Below, one piece after another: positions 35,720-49,926 of a DNA stretch of 64,000 nucleotides. The DNA lies in NCBI GenBank assembly GCA_030765055.1, contig CM060947.1, forward strand, positions 105,624,064 to 105,688,063, read 5' to 3'. A program made the position numbers and the translations under genes. A model generated the notes under the pieces. It searched no databases. It worked only from the letters and a program-made list of their open reading frames with translations, and was not told the DNA's origin. How positions within the stretch are numbered: position 1 is the stretch's first letter; each line of letters starts with the position of its first letter. This DNA comes from Mantis religiosa. Taxonomy: Eukaryota > Arthropoda > Insecta > Mantodea > Mantidae.

Positions 35720-36078
35720 TGTGTGTGTTTGTGTGTGCGCGTGTGCAAAGTCCTGTTTATTTTCTGTATATTTCATAAATCTTGAACCATAGAGGGATCG
35801 AATAAAACTTATATGAACCTATAATGCCATTAACAATTTCTGGAATATTCGTTGCTTTTGGTTTGAATTTGCAATTTGCTGTTGTTCTTGAAGTGCTTGG
35901 TTACATTCAGATTAATTCTACAGTGCCATGCTGGAATTTCAAAGCCATATTATTAAATGTTTAACATTCGCTACAATATATTGTATTTCTTTTATATATA
36001 AAACGAAACGCGTAAGGAAATTGGACGTTTATTGCAATTTGCACGAAGTATAAAAACATTCAGATTCGTTACATTTAC
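34061..36078. other. AT-rich stretch, no gene seen
   Basis: It contains only the GT microsatellite listed separately. Open frames of 66-70 codons are unrecognised. Confidence 0.5.
35662..35746. repeat. (GT)n microsatellite
   Basis: About 35 GT dinucleotides with a few interruptions near its right end. Confidence 0.95.
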
Positions 36079-36249
36079 TACGAGGGTCGGCTGAAAAGTT
36101 CACGGTCCTCACAATCGTTTCTTTTTTTATATCTCAACATAATCTACAGAAAGGCTAATACATTTATCATATCGGTGTTCAAATTAACCCATCTTTGTAG
36201 TGCGATTATCATGATTCTCTAAATAGCTGTTTAGCGCATCAATGACCTC

Positions 36250-36487
36250 TTTGTTTTGTTATTTACATCCTCCAACGTTAAGTCATATCGGACAATGAAT
36301 GGAATGGGTGAAATGATGCTCAAATGTGTCCAGGGCCCATCGAGCGTAGAGCTACCCGACATTCGTCTGTAAGCATAAGGGACAACCCCGGAACAACCTT
36401 ATCCAGGTAATTCACCCTGACCGAGATTCGAGCTCGGGACCTCTTGAACGTGAGGCAGACATGCTACCACCACGCTATCGAGGCGGG
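36250..36487 (-). repeat. SINE family A, first insertion in mariner
   Basis: Full head (GCCTCGATAGCGTGGTGGTA) and B box (GAGCTCGAATCTCGG) on the minus strand. Near-perfect TSD CAATGACCTC (36240-36249) and CAATGATCTC (36488-36497), 9 of 10. Confidence 0.88.
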
Positions 36488-36564
36488 CAATGATCTCCTC
36501 CTCCAAGAATTTGTTTAAGGTTTAGGAACATGTGGTAGTAAATGGGTACTAGATCTAGGGAATA

Positions 36565-36807
36565 TATTCCTTTTTTTTATGTTACGTCCTCCAACGTTAA
36601 GTCATATCGGACGGTGAATGGAACGGGTGAAATGATGCTCAAATGTGTCCAGGGTCCATGAAGCGAAGAGCTACCCGACATTCGTCTGTAAGAATAAGGG
36701 AAAACGCCGGAAAAACCTTATCCAGGTAACTCACTCTGACCGAGATTCGAACTCGGGACCTCATGAACGTGAGGCAGACACGCTACCACCACAATACCGA
36801 GGCGGGC
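36565..36807 (-). repeat. SINE family A, second insertion in mariner
   Basis: Head GCCTCGGTATTGTGGTGGTA and B box GAGTTCGAATCTCGG on the minus strand, body complete to a short T-run near 36571. Candidate TSD TCTAGGGAATA (36554-36564) and TCTAGCGAATA (36808-36818), 10 of 11. Confidence 0.85.
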
Positions 36808-37650
36808 TCTAGCGAATAGGGTGGTAGCTCAAGTAATTCCAACTTTTATTCTCACATTTTCCCCATTGCAGTGACTGAACGATGGACCAGAGCAGTGTCG
36901 CTAAGAAGCAAGATTTTTTGTTTGCCAAATGAGGTATTTTTCCTTTCACCTCGTCACTCAAACTCCGTAGTAATTTTGCGTAGTAGTCACCAGTGATACG
37001 TTTACTCTTTTCCAAATAATCAATAAAAATAATTCTCTGTGTATCCCAGAAAACACTTACCATGACCGTTTTAGCTGACAAATTGACTTTGAGTTTTTTA
37101 GAGTTCGTTCACCTGGTGCAATCTACTATTTTCACTGTGATTTACTTTCTGTAGTGCAGGGATGTATCCAGGTTTCATTCTTTGTAATAAGCCATCTCAA
37201 AAATTAACTGGAATGTTACGGTAGAGCTTCATATTCTTAACAGAAACAGTTATTATTTTCAACTTTTGATCAGGTGTCAACAAACGCGACACCCATCTTG
37301 CACAGATCTTGTGAAAGCACAAACTTTACTTAAAATATTACCGGCACGTTATTTTGATATGTTTAAAGCCTTTGCTATGTCAAAAAACTTCAATCTGCAG
37401 TGTTCCAGTATTAAACGATGATTTTTTTCAATGATTCCTGGAGTTGCGACTTCCACTGGGCATCCAGAGCAAGGCTCATCACTTAAATTCTGCAACCCAT
37501 CTTGTAATCATTGTATATGAAGGGGCAGAGTCTTTCAATGTACTGTCCTTTTCCTCCTTGATTTCTTTAGGCGTTAATCCTTTCAAATGGAAGTATTTAA
37601 TCACTGCTCGTTTATCCAAATCCTCCATTTTCGTGAAGCTGTATACTTGT

Positions 37651-37974
37651 CTTGTTTAAAATGTTTTGAATAAAAAATGAACTGGGTATTCAACTGTAAC
37701 GATGGATACAATCTAGTTTAGAATTAAAGTATATGGTGCTATCCGTCAAGCTGGCCCAGTGGTACCATCTCTTTGTGCAGCCGATCCTCGTATTTTCTAA
37801 GCTGCTCTTCCTCAAACTATTCTTACAACTATACTGGCTACTTTTTGTTATTCCATTTAACTTTTAATTTACATTGACATTTCGCTGTGGTATACAGAAG
37901 GTAAAAAAATTAAAGGGTAAAGACCTCCAGTGTCTCGCGTACTACGACCTCCATACAGATTTACTGCGGTTAAT
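37651..37974. other. No feature seen
   Basis: Spacer to the next repeat. Confidence 0.4.
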
Positions 37975-38280
37975 ACATCAAAAGAAATTAACGGAGTGAG
38001 GGATTGTAGGAGACCAGGGTTGTAGGTAGGAAGATCACTAACCATAGCTGTGAGTTCTTTATCCCGACTTCAGGCCATTCTGCAGTCATCAGCACTGAGA
38101 GTCCGGAATCGACAATAATCGCCCCCCCCCCTATTGGGAGACAGCGACCACATTTAAAATGGGCAACCATTCTCACCATCTGTCCGGTACTGCCATACAT
38201 CACATGAGATGAAGGGAAATGATAGCAAGGAAATCATAGTATTACAGTAGGCACTCTCCAATCATAAATGACAAAGGGAA

Positions 38281-38341
<61 letters not shown>

Positions 38342-38400
38342 GCACACAAGACAAATTGTGGGATCAGATCCACTACCCTTGAATGCGAGACACCAATGCG
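37975..38400 (-). repeat. Possible further SINE containing a CA array
   Basis: On the minus strand a B-box-like GTGGATCTGATCCCAC (about 38373-38358) is followed by a (GT)n run (38349-38284) and a GC-richer body to about 37990. It resembles the tRNA-headed SINEs here in composition, but there is only one copy and no TSD, so the call is tentative. Confidence 0.3.
38284..38349. repeat. (CA)n microsatellite
   Basis: About 30 CA dinucleotides, the last few as CGCA. Confidence 0.95.
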
Positions 38401-39487
38401 ACATAGTACCTAAAATGATAGATTTTTAAGGAGTTTATACTTGGTGATTTCTTAAATTTGTGCTGATTGCATGGCCACGAAAACTAAAAAGAAAGGGGGA
38501 AAATAAACAAATAGGAAGCAGTTTCGTATAAGAAAAGTATGACTATAAGGGAATTCAAACCAATAAAAAGTACTTATATTTCGGAATTTGTCTTAAAATG
38601 CTCACCCACACAAAGTAAAATGTATTAATAAATTACATGCTTTAGTTTCTTGTACTCTGAACGTTTTATCTATGTCTTATGGTATTAACCAGTTATGCAC
38701 AGCCATATACAATGAAGAGGACTTCTGTGGCATTTTCAGGAAACATTTTGTATATTTATACATTTCAATTGTGATGAAAATATCTTAAACTTGTCACATT
38801 TTAATAAAATCTCTAGGACTAGTCTTGAAAAATTAAGAACTGTCATTTTTTCAATATGGAGTGTAGTGGACTGGGAGAAATCATCTGAAAAATTGCATTT
38901 TGAGTTGTTGGATGATGCTGGACGTAAATACATTTGGTACTTAACTGACGTTTTGTTTTTGAGTTATGCTGTTACAAGGTTATATGCACATGCACACGCC
39001 TTAAAATATTAATTTCAATTGAAATCTCTTATCGGGTTTTCCAGTGACATACAATATTTGGTTACTTAGAGCAAGTAGTAGCGAAAGTAAAAAATATTTT
39101 AAGAATAATTTGTGGAGGAGATATTACAATAAACGATAGATGTAGCAAATTTCTGTGAATCTGTCGCTTCACGCTTTAATCATTATAGTTTATAGCTCAC
39201 TATCTTGATATATACACTTCCAAGTACAGAGGCTATCTTTCACTAAAATTCGGAGTTATATAAAACTGACTATTAATTCCGATACTATAATGAACCTCAG
39301 GTAAGAGATACTATGGAGTGATCTATCCCCAAAAATCTGATATGTTACAAGCACATGATTTTTTATACTCTTGTACAAACTCGGTACAAATGCTTACTTC
39401 TCTATCTACTTCATGTTAATAAAGATAAAAGTTTGCAGAAAGTATTGCATATTTCGTGGCAGGGATAAGGAGAAATGGGAATACAAA
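38401..39487. other. No feature seen
   Basis: AT-rich sequence. Two opposed short frames near 38736-39012 are not recognised. Confidence 0.5.
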
Positions 39488-39495
39488 TCACTAAC

Positions 39496-39730
39496 TGCAC
39501 GTCTCGGTAGCGTAGATGGTAGCGTGTCTGCCTCACGTTCAAGAGGTCTCGAGTTCAAATCTAGGCCAGGGTGAGTTATCTGGATAAGGTTTTTCCGGGG
39601 TTTTCCCTTATCCTGAAAGGCGAATGTCGGGTAACTCTAAGCTTCAAGAACCCTGGGCTCATCTGAGCATCATTTCACCCATTCATCGTCCGATATGAAT
39701 TAACGTTGGAGGACGTAATTTAAAAAAATG
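39496..39730 (+). repeat. SINE family A with TSD
   Basis: Head GTCTCGGTAGCGTAGATGGT, B box GAGTTCAAATCTAGG, body to GGACGTAATTTAAAAAAATG. TSD TCACTAAC at 39488-39495 and 39731-39738. Confidence 0.88.
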
Positions 39731-42417
39731 TCACTAACATTCTGTTTCCATGGCCTGGATTTAAAATAATCTATGGCTCTCTCTCTACACAGTGTCATTA
39801 AATTATTCTTAAAAATGATTTTTGTATGTACTTTTGTTAATTGTGGTAAAGTTTTTTGTAGGAATTATTTTATATTTCTTTACAGGCACAATGAAAATAT
39901 GGGAATGCAATAGACTTAAGCTATGATCAAAATTTAGTTGTCATGTTCGTTTAGATATTTTATTTACTTTTTGTGGCCAGGACATAAAAAGCCCAATAAC
40001 GTAGCATTAAAAGTTCGAATCAATAACAAAGGACTCTCCTGATTGACTATCTCCAAGAAATGTTTATTTGACATAAGATGGGTGCTTTAACGAGATTGAG
40101 GTATTTTTGAGTTAAACATTTGTGGATCTCTTACAGTTTACTGGGTATACAAAAGTCATCCAGAATGAACAGGACTTTAGTTGCTATTCCAAAAAATCAC
40201 AATATATATGTCATATGTCATGAAAGTAATTAAATTAGTTTGGAGTGAGAAGATTTTGTTCGAAACATTTGTATCGCTCCTAGGAAGATGGTGAAGTTAA
40301 TAAGGTTGATATTTAATCGAATTTTCAGTTTTGAATTGTACTACTTACATACGGAAGCAGCACGCACACACAGACACACAATATTTTTTTTCTTTTTTTA
40401 AGATTCAGAGGTGCAGTTCTAATGAAAGTTCAATATCGACATTTTTGGGTAGAATGCTATGGCTCTTCATCTTACCAAATGTGGTACAGAAGTAAAAGCT
40501 GCAGAAATATTTAAAAATATAATTTACCTCGAATCACGTTTGTGTGGCGTAAGCCATTTACAAGCCATTACTAAACGTTCAAACTGTTCAATACTTTGCA
40601 ATTAGTTTGAAGTCCGGAAAGTATTCAGTTATTTCTTGTGATTGGATAGAAGTAGTATGAAATGTTAATGTTAGTACATCCATACAATTCTTAAGCATTT
40701 TACTATTTATGCTCGCTTTATATCTGAAAATAAATTCGGAAATAATTGATTTTTAAAGTATTTATCTCGATTAAAATGAAATAGCCTGTTTGCATCACTA
40801 CGAAATGAGTGAATATGGCTCTCTAAGTGCCATATTCACGTAAAAATGGATATACTTTTGCTGAGCATTCCATACTATTCAGCACTGATACGCAGTTCAA
40901 CTCTAGATATCCACTTCATTTCCTTAGCCATTCTATCAAAGACATTATTAAACGCCCACGCAATGTTTCTGCCACCGTATGCTGCGTTAGTAATATACAG
41001 TGCGGCCCGCTGTTGGAAATCCATTTAAAATCGAGGTTTATCCATTTCATTGTTTGGCCAGCGTATGTCGGAACATTTCGAATACACAGTGACAGAGACA
41101 GCTGTAGCCTTTTCATAGGAGAAGCTGTATACGTATTTTCATTTCAGAAAATAGATTTTGTGTTGTTGATACTGTGCCTATGCGCTCTTCAAAATGTTGG
41201 CTCTGTAAATGTGTTTGTATTTAGTACCCGACGTATTTTGTTAACACAGGGACAATGTTATGGAAATTGTTCAATGTTATGGAAATCAGTAGAGTAAGAT
41301 TAAAGGATGCCAGCAAATCCTTTGATCTTCAACATGCAAATTTCTGAGGGGCCTCAACAGTACATAACGTGATGCCTGCTAGCATACATGATTGAGTCCA
41401 GCCACTCTCTAAACGTAACGTTTGCCAGTCCGATTTACAGCTACGTATCTATTTTGTAACGAAGAAATTCTGCAGTCGCTTAAATCTTATTATACAATAA
41501 CTTATAGAACGGTTAAGAAATAAGGTTATAAGTTGAAGTAACATAAAAATCTGAAATTTACCTGGTTCGATTTGTAGTAAAAATTTGTCTGTTTATGCAA
41601 GCGTTTCCAGAGAAAAGGTACGCTTTAATCTGCCCTAGAGCCTAGGAGATACTGACTACAAAGTGGTATTCTACTTTCAAGTTCCCTTTGTTGTTGGTTC
41701 AAAGAAAAGTGTTTTGAAAGTTTACTAAAAGAAACGTTATGGCATCTAACACCCACAGATCTCCAAATCCCCAATTAAACACAGGGAAGGTTAATAATAT
41801 ACTATAACAACCACATGACGTTCAATTTCTTGTTCTCATAAGACAATCATCGGAATTGGCCACATTATCGTACCTAAACTTATTTTTTCCATTTATTCAA
41901 TTCTTACCTTTGAAACAGTTATTTTCAATCAATGTTGCTTATTTAAACGAAGTTTGAATAGTAAAATTGTTTAAAATAAGAGTAGGGATTAAAAATTGTT
42001 TGGCTGTCATGAAGCCTTACACATTACAATGGAGAGATCTTACTTTGCGAAATTATTCCTTAATATTGGATGAATCTCTTGAGTGTAGTAAGAATAGCAA
42101 TGTACAGCACATTAATTTTTAGAGTTCAAATGGATTAGTTGATCATTAAAAGTAGTGAGCTATGTTAATCCCTCTCGCCACGGAGTTTTAAATAATGGGT
42201 ATATTAATGATGTCCTTATTCTTCTTGTTAGTGTATATGATTTGGCAGTTCATTATAAATCTATGTTTATGTGTTGAGTTTTTCAGCTATTATTGTATAA
42301 TGATGCTCAACTCATGACCAATCCAATGTTTGGCCTACCTCAAAGGGAATAAACCCCTCTCCGTTTAACTCATTAGCAACAGTCTTCATTACTGATTTTC
42401 CTGTTATATTATTTTAC

Positions 42418-42428
42418 AAAAAAAAAAA

Positions 42429-42460
<32 letters not shown>
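42418..42460. repeat. Poly(A) then (AC)n tract
   Basis: About 28 A followed by about 7 AC dinucleotides. It may be the tail of an unrecognised retroposon. Confidence 0.85.
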
Positions 42461-42464
<4 letters not shown>

Positions 42465-42588
42465 ATTCATATATTAATTTGGTTATCGTTCAGTAATTTG
42501 TCAGCTGAAGGTACACAGTATTGTATTTTTTTTTCTGAATTTGGTTGATATATAAACGTGCTAAGTGACTATAATACAGGTTTTACTT

Positions 42589-42610
42589 GTTTGTATCTAT
42601 AGATACAAAC
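42589..42610. repeat. 22-bp perfect palindrome
   Basis: GTTTGTATCTA followed by TAGATACAAAC, its exact reverse complement, with no spacer. No gene lies nearby. It may be chance or a protein-binding dyad. Confidence 0.6.
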
Positions 42611-44714
42611 TATTCTCTTCTATATTTATTAATGCTAACGCTTTATTTAAGTACAGATCTAGTGTAAGAAATGATTAAGAAGAGGTAGAGATTAGGATCA
42701 TTCTAATGATTACGACTACCTGTTACCTATATGTTTGCCTTCTGTGATTTGCTCGGATATTTGTCCTTTATTGAACCTCCAAAACCCGTATTTCGCCAGC
42801 ACATCATTCTAGGATTATAAGTGCTACAACAATAACTACCTATAGTAAATTTGCCAAATTGAAATATTACTTGCGGTTATGAAAGCGTGTAATAAACTAC
42901 ATAACTTATTTTTAATAACATTGTCTCGTGAATACGTTTTACATGCTGAAGTATATACTTCAAACAGTAACCTTAGCTGGATTCCTTTTCTTCGAAGTAT
43001 CAGACAATTAAATGAAATATATTTCACAATTTTATAAATTCATGACACGTTCAATAATAGCCACTCTCTGAAAGTAAAATTTATGAAGCAACTTCGCGAT
43101 CTGTCATGCCTTGTCTTAAATAGAATTAAAGTGAAACCTGGAGTGAAATATCTTACATTTATCCTGTAGATTGCAGTATGGAGGAAAAGTTCTTTAGCAA
43201 AAACATAATTTGCATTTATTGTTAAAATGTGAGCAAGACATTCAACTAGAAGATCTGTTGACTTAGTTAACTGAACATTTAATCAGTTCCCTGGCTACAA
43301 CTGTTTAAGATTGTATTTAATAAAACTGCCGGATATAAATATTAAATGGATTCAAAGAATTTAGACGGCCACAGTAGAAAATACATTTTTATAGGGGACA
43401 GAGACACGGGGAATAGATGGGGGTTGGAAAGAGTGAGTAAAATTAAAAAATCCTTTTGCTAACCTAATGGGCAGCAGAATTAGAACTTGGTAAGTACTAC
43501 ACCAAGATCAACATTGTTACAAGAGATATGACCTTTGTATAGAATTTACAATTTTTAAGATGATAACATTATCATAAACGTTTCCATATTAAAAAGAAAA
43601 GAAAAGTAAATAGAAAGTATCTTGGTCTTCAAAAATGTAGGAAGTTATTGAACAGATAGTTTGGGAGATTCATGATTAAATGGAGAGTGTAACATCAAAG
43701 GCTTTTGAAGACGTAGAATTAAGACTACAAGATATTGACAGGCATCTTTAGCAATACAGGAGGAAAATGTTCCTTGAGGGTATATAGGGAAATAGAAACA
43801 GTCCGGGGCAGGCAACAGGAGTCAGAAACTTGAAAGACGGAGGTCCTAATGGTGATACGTGAAAATGCCCAATATGTGGTAAAGCGAGTGCGGAATTTCA
43901 CTGTTTATATACTGTAGTCCAATAAAGCGATGTAGAGAACAATCATAGCAAAAATGCGAAAACCTGAAGGAGAAACACTAATCAGGAAGATTATGACTGT
44001 AAAAGAAGAAAAACAAATGTGTAGCAAATTATTTCGGTAGGGTTAAAGGGAAATGAATGAAAATGACTAAAATGAAATTTGACCGACTTAGAAGAAAATT
44101 ATAAAATAAAAATAAAACAAAGAAATAATACTGTAGCAAACAATACAGAGGATCACTAGAAGTTGGATGTATTAGGACCGTAAATTAATGCCTATAGGCA
44201 AATAACCAAGTTAAGGAACACATAGCGTTAAAAATCAAATTATATTATTGCAGAATAATTTATATCTAATATAATTTTGTAATTGCTATAGATGAGGAAA
44301 AATATCCTTTTGTTCATTTCCCTCTTCTACTGTTACCCTAAATAGGCCTACGTGCTTTACATGGTGAAGAATTAAATAATTAAACAATGAACCTGTGAGA
44401 AGTGCTTCCTTTTTCCTGCTATCTAAAGTTCAACTAACGGTTTCAGCATATGTCCTCTATTATCCTCTCAGGAGCTACACGTCGCAATTGAAAGTATGCA
44501 AAAAAGAACACACTTTCATTTTAATTCTGCTTTCTATTTGAAACATCAGATAAATGTATGCAATATAAATAGTAAAAGTCTGAGGTGCTCATATCTTCTC
44601 TGTAACGTTGATTGGGGTACAAACTTTATTCTTACAAAAGCTTTTTTTTTTCTATTTCATTTCAATACTTTGCATAAATAGCAGTATTATGCATTTCGTT
44701 ATGGAAACAAAAAT

Positions 44715-44930
44715 AATCTACCTGCCGGGCTAGGGGTCCCGCGTTCGATTCCCGGCGGTGGAAGTGCGGAATTTTTTCCCTCCAAGATAATTCCTCATCT
44801 TCCCCAGAGTCTGGAAGTATGAATGAGAGTGTGAATGTGTGCGTGATCTAATGATTAAAAAAACCTAACGTTTACGAGCTAACACCTTCAACGTGTTCCA
44901 AAGGAGAACATCCGCCGATATGACAAAACA
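44715..44930 (+). repeat. SINE family D, copy 1
   Basis: It starts within the head (CCTGCCGGGCTAGGGGTCCC, B box GTTCGATTCCCGG) and continues with CCCCAGAGTCTG, GTGTGCGTGATCTAATGATT and TTCCAAAGGAGAAC, all shared with 54285-54490. The A-box part is missing or diverged in both copies. Confidence 0.7.
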
Positions 44931-47605
<2,675 letters not shown>

Positions 47606-49285
47606 CAGTGCTGTAGATCGATAGACATTTCAATCGATTAACCATGTTACTTTATTCGATTAATCGATCGATTAATCGAGACATTTTCTGTTCGAGAAAT
47701 AGTTGTAAGGATTATATAATGTACTTTAACAAACCGTATATTTAATTATCTATGAAACTTTTAAATATTTAGATTCAAAATTTGTGTGCTTTATACATGT
47801 ATTGAATTATATCTACAATATGTTTGCTAGTAACTATTTGGTGACGTATTATATCAATATCTACTAAGATTTGTGAGACTGACATGCAAATAATAGTTTA
47901 CATGAAGACTCATCTAGTAACTATTGTTTCATCCGTCATTTTAAACATGTAAGTGCATTCACATGCTATGAATTAAGTGCTGCTCTTCGTTTGGTGACAA
48001 TATTTCCTGCATCACTAAACACACATTCACAGGCAACCGATGTAGCTGGTACACGAAGTAATTTCTTCGCTATGGATGAAAGAATTGGTAACTGAATGGA
48101 ATGTATCTTCGACCACTGAAGAGGATTTGCGAAGTCGTCATCTAGTTCAAACAAAGACTTGTAGACTCCTAGGTAACTTTGATTCCCTACTGAAGTCCAG
48201 AAGTCCCCTGCTAAGCTAACATATTCCGCATACTTTAATGTGTCCAATAGCTTAGATCTTTCAATATTGTATTACTGGTCAATTCGTCTACTTACAACTT
48301 CTTTTGATGGAAGATTATACGAACTCTTACCAACGGCTTCTCTTAATACCTCTTTTAGCCCTAAATCGGAAACAATATTAGTAGGTCGGCTATCCTTTAC
48401 TATCCCTTTTACGATTGTATTTGTTAACTCAACTTCCTTGATGGAAGAAATCGATTTGGCTATGAAATAATTTAGATTGGACTGCGATGCCTGAGGAACA
48501 GTTGGAGATGATTCGTTATCACTTTGAAATAGATGGGTGTGTTTCAAATGATAATTCAAACTACTAGCACTACCACTATAACTAAATGATATCCCACAAA
48601 TTTTACAAAATACTTTTTTTCTGTCACTTTACCAGATTCATTTAGCTTAAAGCCGAAATGTACACCCAGTTTCCCCCGCAAATTTTCGTATGCCATAATT
48701 TTAATTCCACTCAGCACAAAACGTTTTTCCTTATTTTAACATTTTTAACACAAAACTTTCACTCACTGTCACGAACTCAGAACCGTTACTGGCTTACTGC
48801 AGTTTTAAGCAAAGTTACACCACTACCAGCCCTGAGAAGAGCGATCAGCTGTTCTTTCTATAGCTGGGTAAGCGAAGTGTTCGGTTCAAGGTTGTACAGC
48901 TCAGTTTATGCTAGCAAGCGACAAATAATCAGTTGTGTACGTTATAATGTCACACAGAAGCTGTAAGGAAAGAAACCTCTCTGTCAGCATCTGCATGCAG
49001 TTATGTACCTCTTAGAATTTTTGAAAACAGACGTGTTTATTTTGACTCTCTTGAGGCTCAGATTGATTTCTTTTAGCTTGATGCATTGGAAAGGCTGTTT
49101 AAGTTGGAAGCAATACATCAAAACAAAGTGGGCAAAATTTGGCTAAAAGAGTTCTGATTAATATTCATTGTAATCGATTAATTTTAATCAACTCGAGTAT
49201 TCGATTCAATTTTTTAATCTTCGACATAAAATAAAAAATAAAACGATTAATCGTTTCGGTTAATCTATTAAATCTCGCAGCACTA
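47606..49285 (-). mobile_element. Internally deleted hAT element
   Basis: Terminal inverted repeats are degenerate: CAGTGCTGTAGATCGATAG at the left and TAGTGCTGCGAGATTTAATAG read inward from the right. The flanking 8-mers CCTTAAAT and CTCTATAT agree at 5 of 8 positions. Subterminal CGATTAATCG motifs cluster at both ends (47630-47680, 49165-49255), as expected for transposase-binding sites. The coding remains inside are hAT-type on the minus strand. Total length about 1.68 kb. Confidence 0.75.
47966..48700 (-). pseudogene. hAT transposase (ZBED-like) remnant
   Basis: It starts MAYENLRGKLGVHFGFKLN near 48696. A 1-base loss in an A-run shifts the frame inside the BED zinc finger, whose remains are VFCKICGISF and HLKHTH (C-x2-C..H-x4-H). 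The next part, with DLGLKEVLREAVGKSS, fits the N-terminal hAT region. After an in-frame stop (48271-48269) comes LAGDFWTSVGNQSYLGV (first catalytic Asp context), then directly DDDFANPLQW and LRVPATSVACECVFSDAG (C-terminal dimerisation domain; relatives have SER where this reads CEC). The middle, with the remaining catalytic residues, is deleted. Confidence 0.85.
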
Positions 49286-49926
49286 CTCTATATCTATGAA
49301 ATGTATAAACAACGTCACATTATTATAAATTCAATAGTCAAACAGTAATTAGTAAGTATTTTATGTGGTACATGTAAGCGTAATTTGTATTAATCAGAGT
49401 GCATGCTGCTCTTGCTCAGTTTAAAAGCAGAAGGAAGTGTGAGACCCTGTTTACAACATGGCTGCTTCCGTGTAATATGTAAACGCAGAGAGAAACCGTT
49501 AAAAAGTGGTATAAAATAAATTATTTTGACGTGTCTGCAAGTTGGATGAAAACATACAACTTCAGCAATGGGGGACTTAATTGGCCAGTAGAATAAATCG
49601 GGCAGTGGAACAAACCAGTGTATTAATGTTACTCGAAGCGAAGTTATGAAAACGGGCCGGCTTTCTACCCCAGGGAGATATGATAAAGAAGCTAATTATG
49701 GAAGATAAATGTAACGAATTTGTTAACTGTTCTGTTTGTGCAAGATGCATAGTTTCCTTGAATGAAACGAGCTACCAACAATTACAAATGTGCTTTAAGC
49801 AGTAAACAATAATTCCGAATTGCCTAGCTTTACAAACGCGAGCTTCCACATCATTGTTCACGGCATAGGTTTTGAATTTGTGAACAGAAACTGAAAAAAA
49901 ATAATAATAATTGTTGAGTGTGAAGA
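49286..49926. other. No feature seen
   Basis: Spacer between the hAT and mariner copies. Confidence 0.5.

Larger units (their letters stand above)
36100..37634 (-). pseudogene. Mariner transposase pseudogene
   Basis: In order on the minus strand: MEDLDKRAVIKYFHLKG and MITRWVAEFK (DNA-binding part, with a stop), later KTVMVSVFWDTQRIIFIDYL and ITGDYYAKLLRSL, then LLSDTALVH (second catalytic Asp kept), SLDLVPIYYHMFLNLKQILG (third Asp replaced by Tyr), EVIDALNSYLENHD and FEHRYDKCISLSVDYVE near the C terminus. Frameshifts, stops and two SINE insertions break the frame. Confidence 0.82.
36079..37650 (-). mobile_element. Mariner element with two nested SINEs
   Basis: The 3' TIR-like end TACGAGGGTCGGCTGAAAAG lies at 36079. 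The transposase remains run leftwards from MEDLDKRAVIKYFHLKG (start near 37634). No matching TIR was found past 37650, so the 5' end may be lost. Two SINE-A copies (about 0.24 kb each) lie in its C-terminal half. Confidence 0.8.
39739..44714. other. Long AT-rich stretch, no gene seen
   Basis: The longest frame (156 codons, 40827-41297) has no family resemblance and includes no recognisable domain or convincing signal peptide. Apart from the poly(A)/AC tract and the palindrome listed separately, I see nothing that I can name. Confidence 0.5.

Noticed and set aside
40827..41297. 156-codon frame as a host exon
   Set aside because: No recognisable domain or homology, and it overlaps other frames of similar length; chance openness fits.
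42589..42610. 22-bp palindrome as a regulatory operator
   Set aside because: No gene or promoter is near it; kept only as a repeat note.
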